Below are positions 62,801-64,000 of a DNA stretch of 64,000 nucleotides, piece after piece. The position numbers and the translations under genes were made by a program. How positions within the stretch are numbered: the stretch's first letter is position 1; every line of letters begins with the position of its first letter. This DNA comes from Pithys albifrons albifrons. Taxonomy: Eukaryota > Chordata > Aves > Passeriformes > Thamnophilidae. Location: assembly GCF_047495875.1 (NCBI RefSeq), contig NC_092459.1, positions 92,923,560 through 92,987,559 of the forward strand, given 5' to 3'. The notes beneath the pieces are model-generated. The model was not told the origin of the DNA, made no database searches, and saw nothing but the letters and a program-made list of their open reading frames with translations.

Positions 62801-64000
62801 ACTGAAGGGTATTTTTTCATATGCAACAAGCTGCTCTTTATTTGATCTTCACAGCCCCTATTTCTATCAATATTCCTATTGATCCTGAGGGATCAAACAC
62901 AGAAAAATTAAAACCATGCTACCATGCTATGTAAGATTAAGATCGTGTGCAATACATTGAGTGCTCCTTGGGGAAATAATTTTGTTGCTTCAGGAGCCAT
63001 GGCCATCCTGGAGGAAAAGCTTGTGGTTCAGGAACAGGCAATGGGAACGATGTCAGAAGTTAGCCTCCAAACCTAGCCAGAAGCAATCTCAAGCGCCCAT
63101 GCTCCTGTCCCCACTCTGCGCTCCCAGCCTACGTGGGCATCACTAGGGTATGGAGGCAATGAAATTTGCTAAGCTAAGCTCCACTGTCCTTGGTTTACGT
63201 TTACAAACACGCATCTTCAAGCGAGTTCCAGTGTTGGTCTCAAGGGATTTTGATGGCAGGCCCCAAAAAAGAAGTACTACATTTTCAAGAATCAGTAACT
63301 TCAAGATCTCACTTAAATAACACAACTGGAAACTGGGAGGTAGAATTATTCAGAGCTTCTGCTGAGGAACTTTGTTCTTCCAGAAATGTCCTATGCTCAC
63401 ATGATTTCCCTTTGACAATGAAGGAGTTAATTTTTGAAAAAATTACTTGGCAACCTTTTGAATTCCTGGCCACTTGTTCTGGCTGCTGTGGAAGGAGAGC
63501 TTTCATGGAAAGTCTAGCCCCAGACATGAGGCCAGAAGACCCTTGCAAACAGAGTCCATGTCCTGCATGCCTTTTTGCTGAAGGATCCTCCATGCCCAAC
63601 TTCTCCATTATTCCCTGCTTTGCCAAGAATTGTCAGCTTTCAGCACAGGGTGGAAAGCTTCTCTTTCCTCAGCAATGTGGGGCCAGCACTGAACCCTTGC
63701 CCATGTAAATTTTGTAGCCTTTTGTAAGTTTTCTTACATGGCAAAATCTTGATAGTGCTTTTTACTTTAAGCAGCATCTTTTTTTCTGATGTTCTTTCTT
63801 TCTTTTCTCTCAGGAAACTCACTCCCTTATATATTTGAAGCAAGCTGAGATGCAGCCAATTGTATTAGTTCTGGCTGGAGCAAAACTGCATAATGAAACC
63901 CTGGATGTGTGGTATGAGTTCAAAATAAGTGGCCACTAGCAGAGCCAGCAAAAACCTACGAGCTCAGATAGCCTGCAAAAAGGGGAAAGCTTGGACTTTA
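62800..64000. other. Gene-free end of the window
   Basis: AT-rich sequence returns. The longest frame (63190-63708, plus, 172 codons) has no recognisable domain and is not called. Confidence 0.6.

Noticed and set aside
63190..63708. 172-codon plus-strand frame near the window end
   Set aside because: Longest in AT-rich DNA and Cys-rich toward its end, but no recognisable motif, no CpG island at its start and no splice context; kept out without transcript or conservation data.
1..64000. Operons, CRISPR arrays, tRNA or rRNA genes, intact viral genes
   Set aside because: None seen; the window is vertebrate nuclear DNA with one spliced gene. A systematic tRNAscan or Rfam search was not possible.

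Overview
The window is a stretch of bird genome. The evidence is CR1 retroposon 3' ends in four places, one LTR of a family common in bird genomes, an AT-rich background with sharp CpG islands, and one multi-exon vertebrate gene with typical GT-AG introns. I could not determine the species.

The only protein-coding gene I can support is PKDCC (also called VLK or SGK493, the secretory-pathway/extracellular tyrosine kinase), on the minus strand. All seven coding exons are present. From 5' to 3' they are 59132-58461, 44108-43986, 40949-40678, 36899-36820, 35998-35891, 26269-26096 and 23271-23186. Every junction has AG/GT and the phases join without a break, giving 1515 nt of CDS and a 504-residue protein. 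The protein has a short N-terminal signal anchor, a low-complexity Ala/Pro/Arg linker, an atypical kinase domain with its key residues, and a Cys-containing C-terminal module. The probable 3' UTR runs to about 22015, where an AATAAA is followed by a GT-rich tract.

Layout: 1-22000 is gene-free sequence downstream of PKDCC, with two CR1 copies, a (GA)n microsatellite and AT-rich simple sequence. 22015-59.3 kb is the PKDCC transcription unit. Introns 1 (14.4 kb) and 5 (9.6 kb) are large. They and the smaller introns hold CR1 pieces, an LTR fragment that ends just upstream of exon 2, three exact copies of a 93-bp unit, and a second CpG island in intron 1 with its own TATA-like box. 57.6-62.8 kb is a broken series of CpG islands over exon 1 and the promoter. 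The promoter has an inverted pair of ZNF143-type motifs, a PBX/MEIS decamer, Sp1 boxes and a possible uORF. From 62.8 kb to the end nothing coding is recognised.

I found no new gene system. The points most worth checking are the LTR beside the exon 2 splice acceptor, the possible alternative intron 1 promoter, the paired ZNF143 motifs, and the exact triplicated 93-bp unit. All statements about homology come from recognition by eye; no search or alignment was run.
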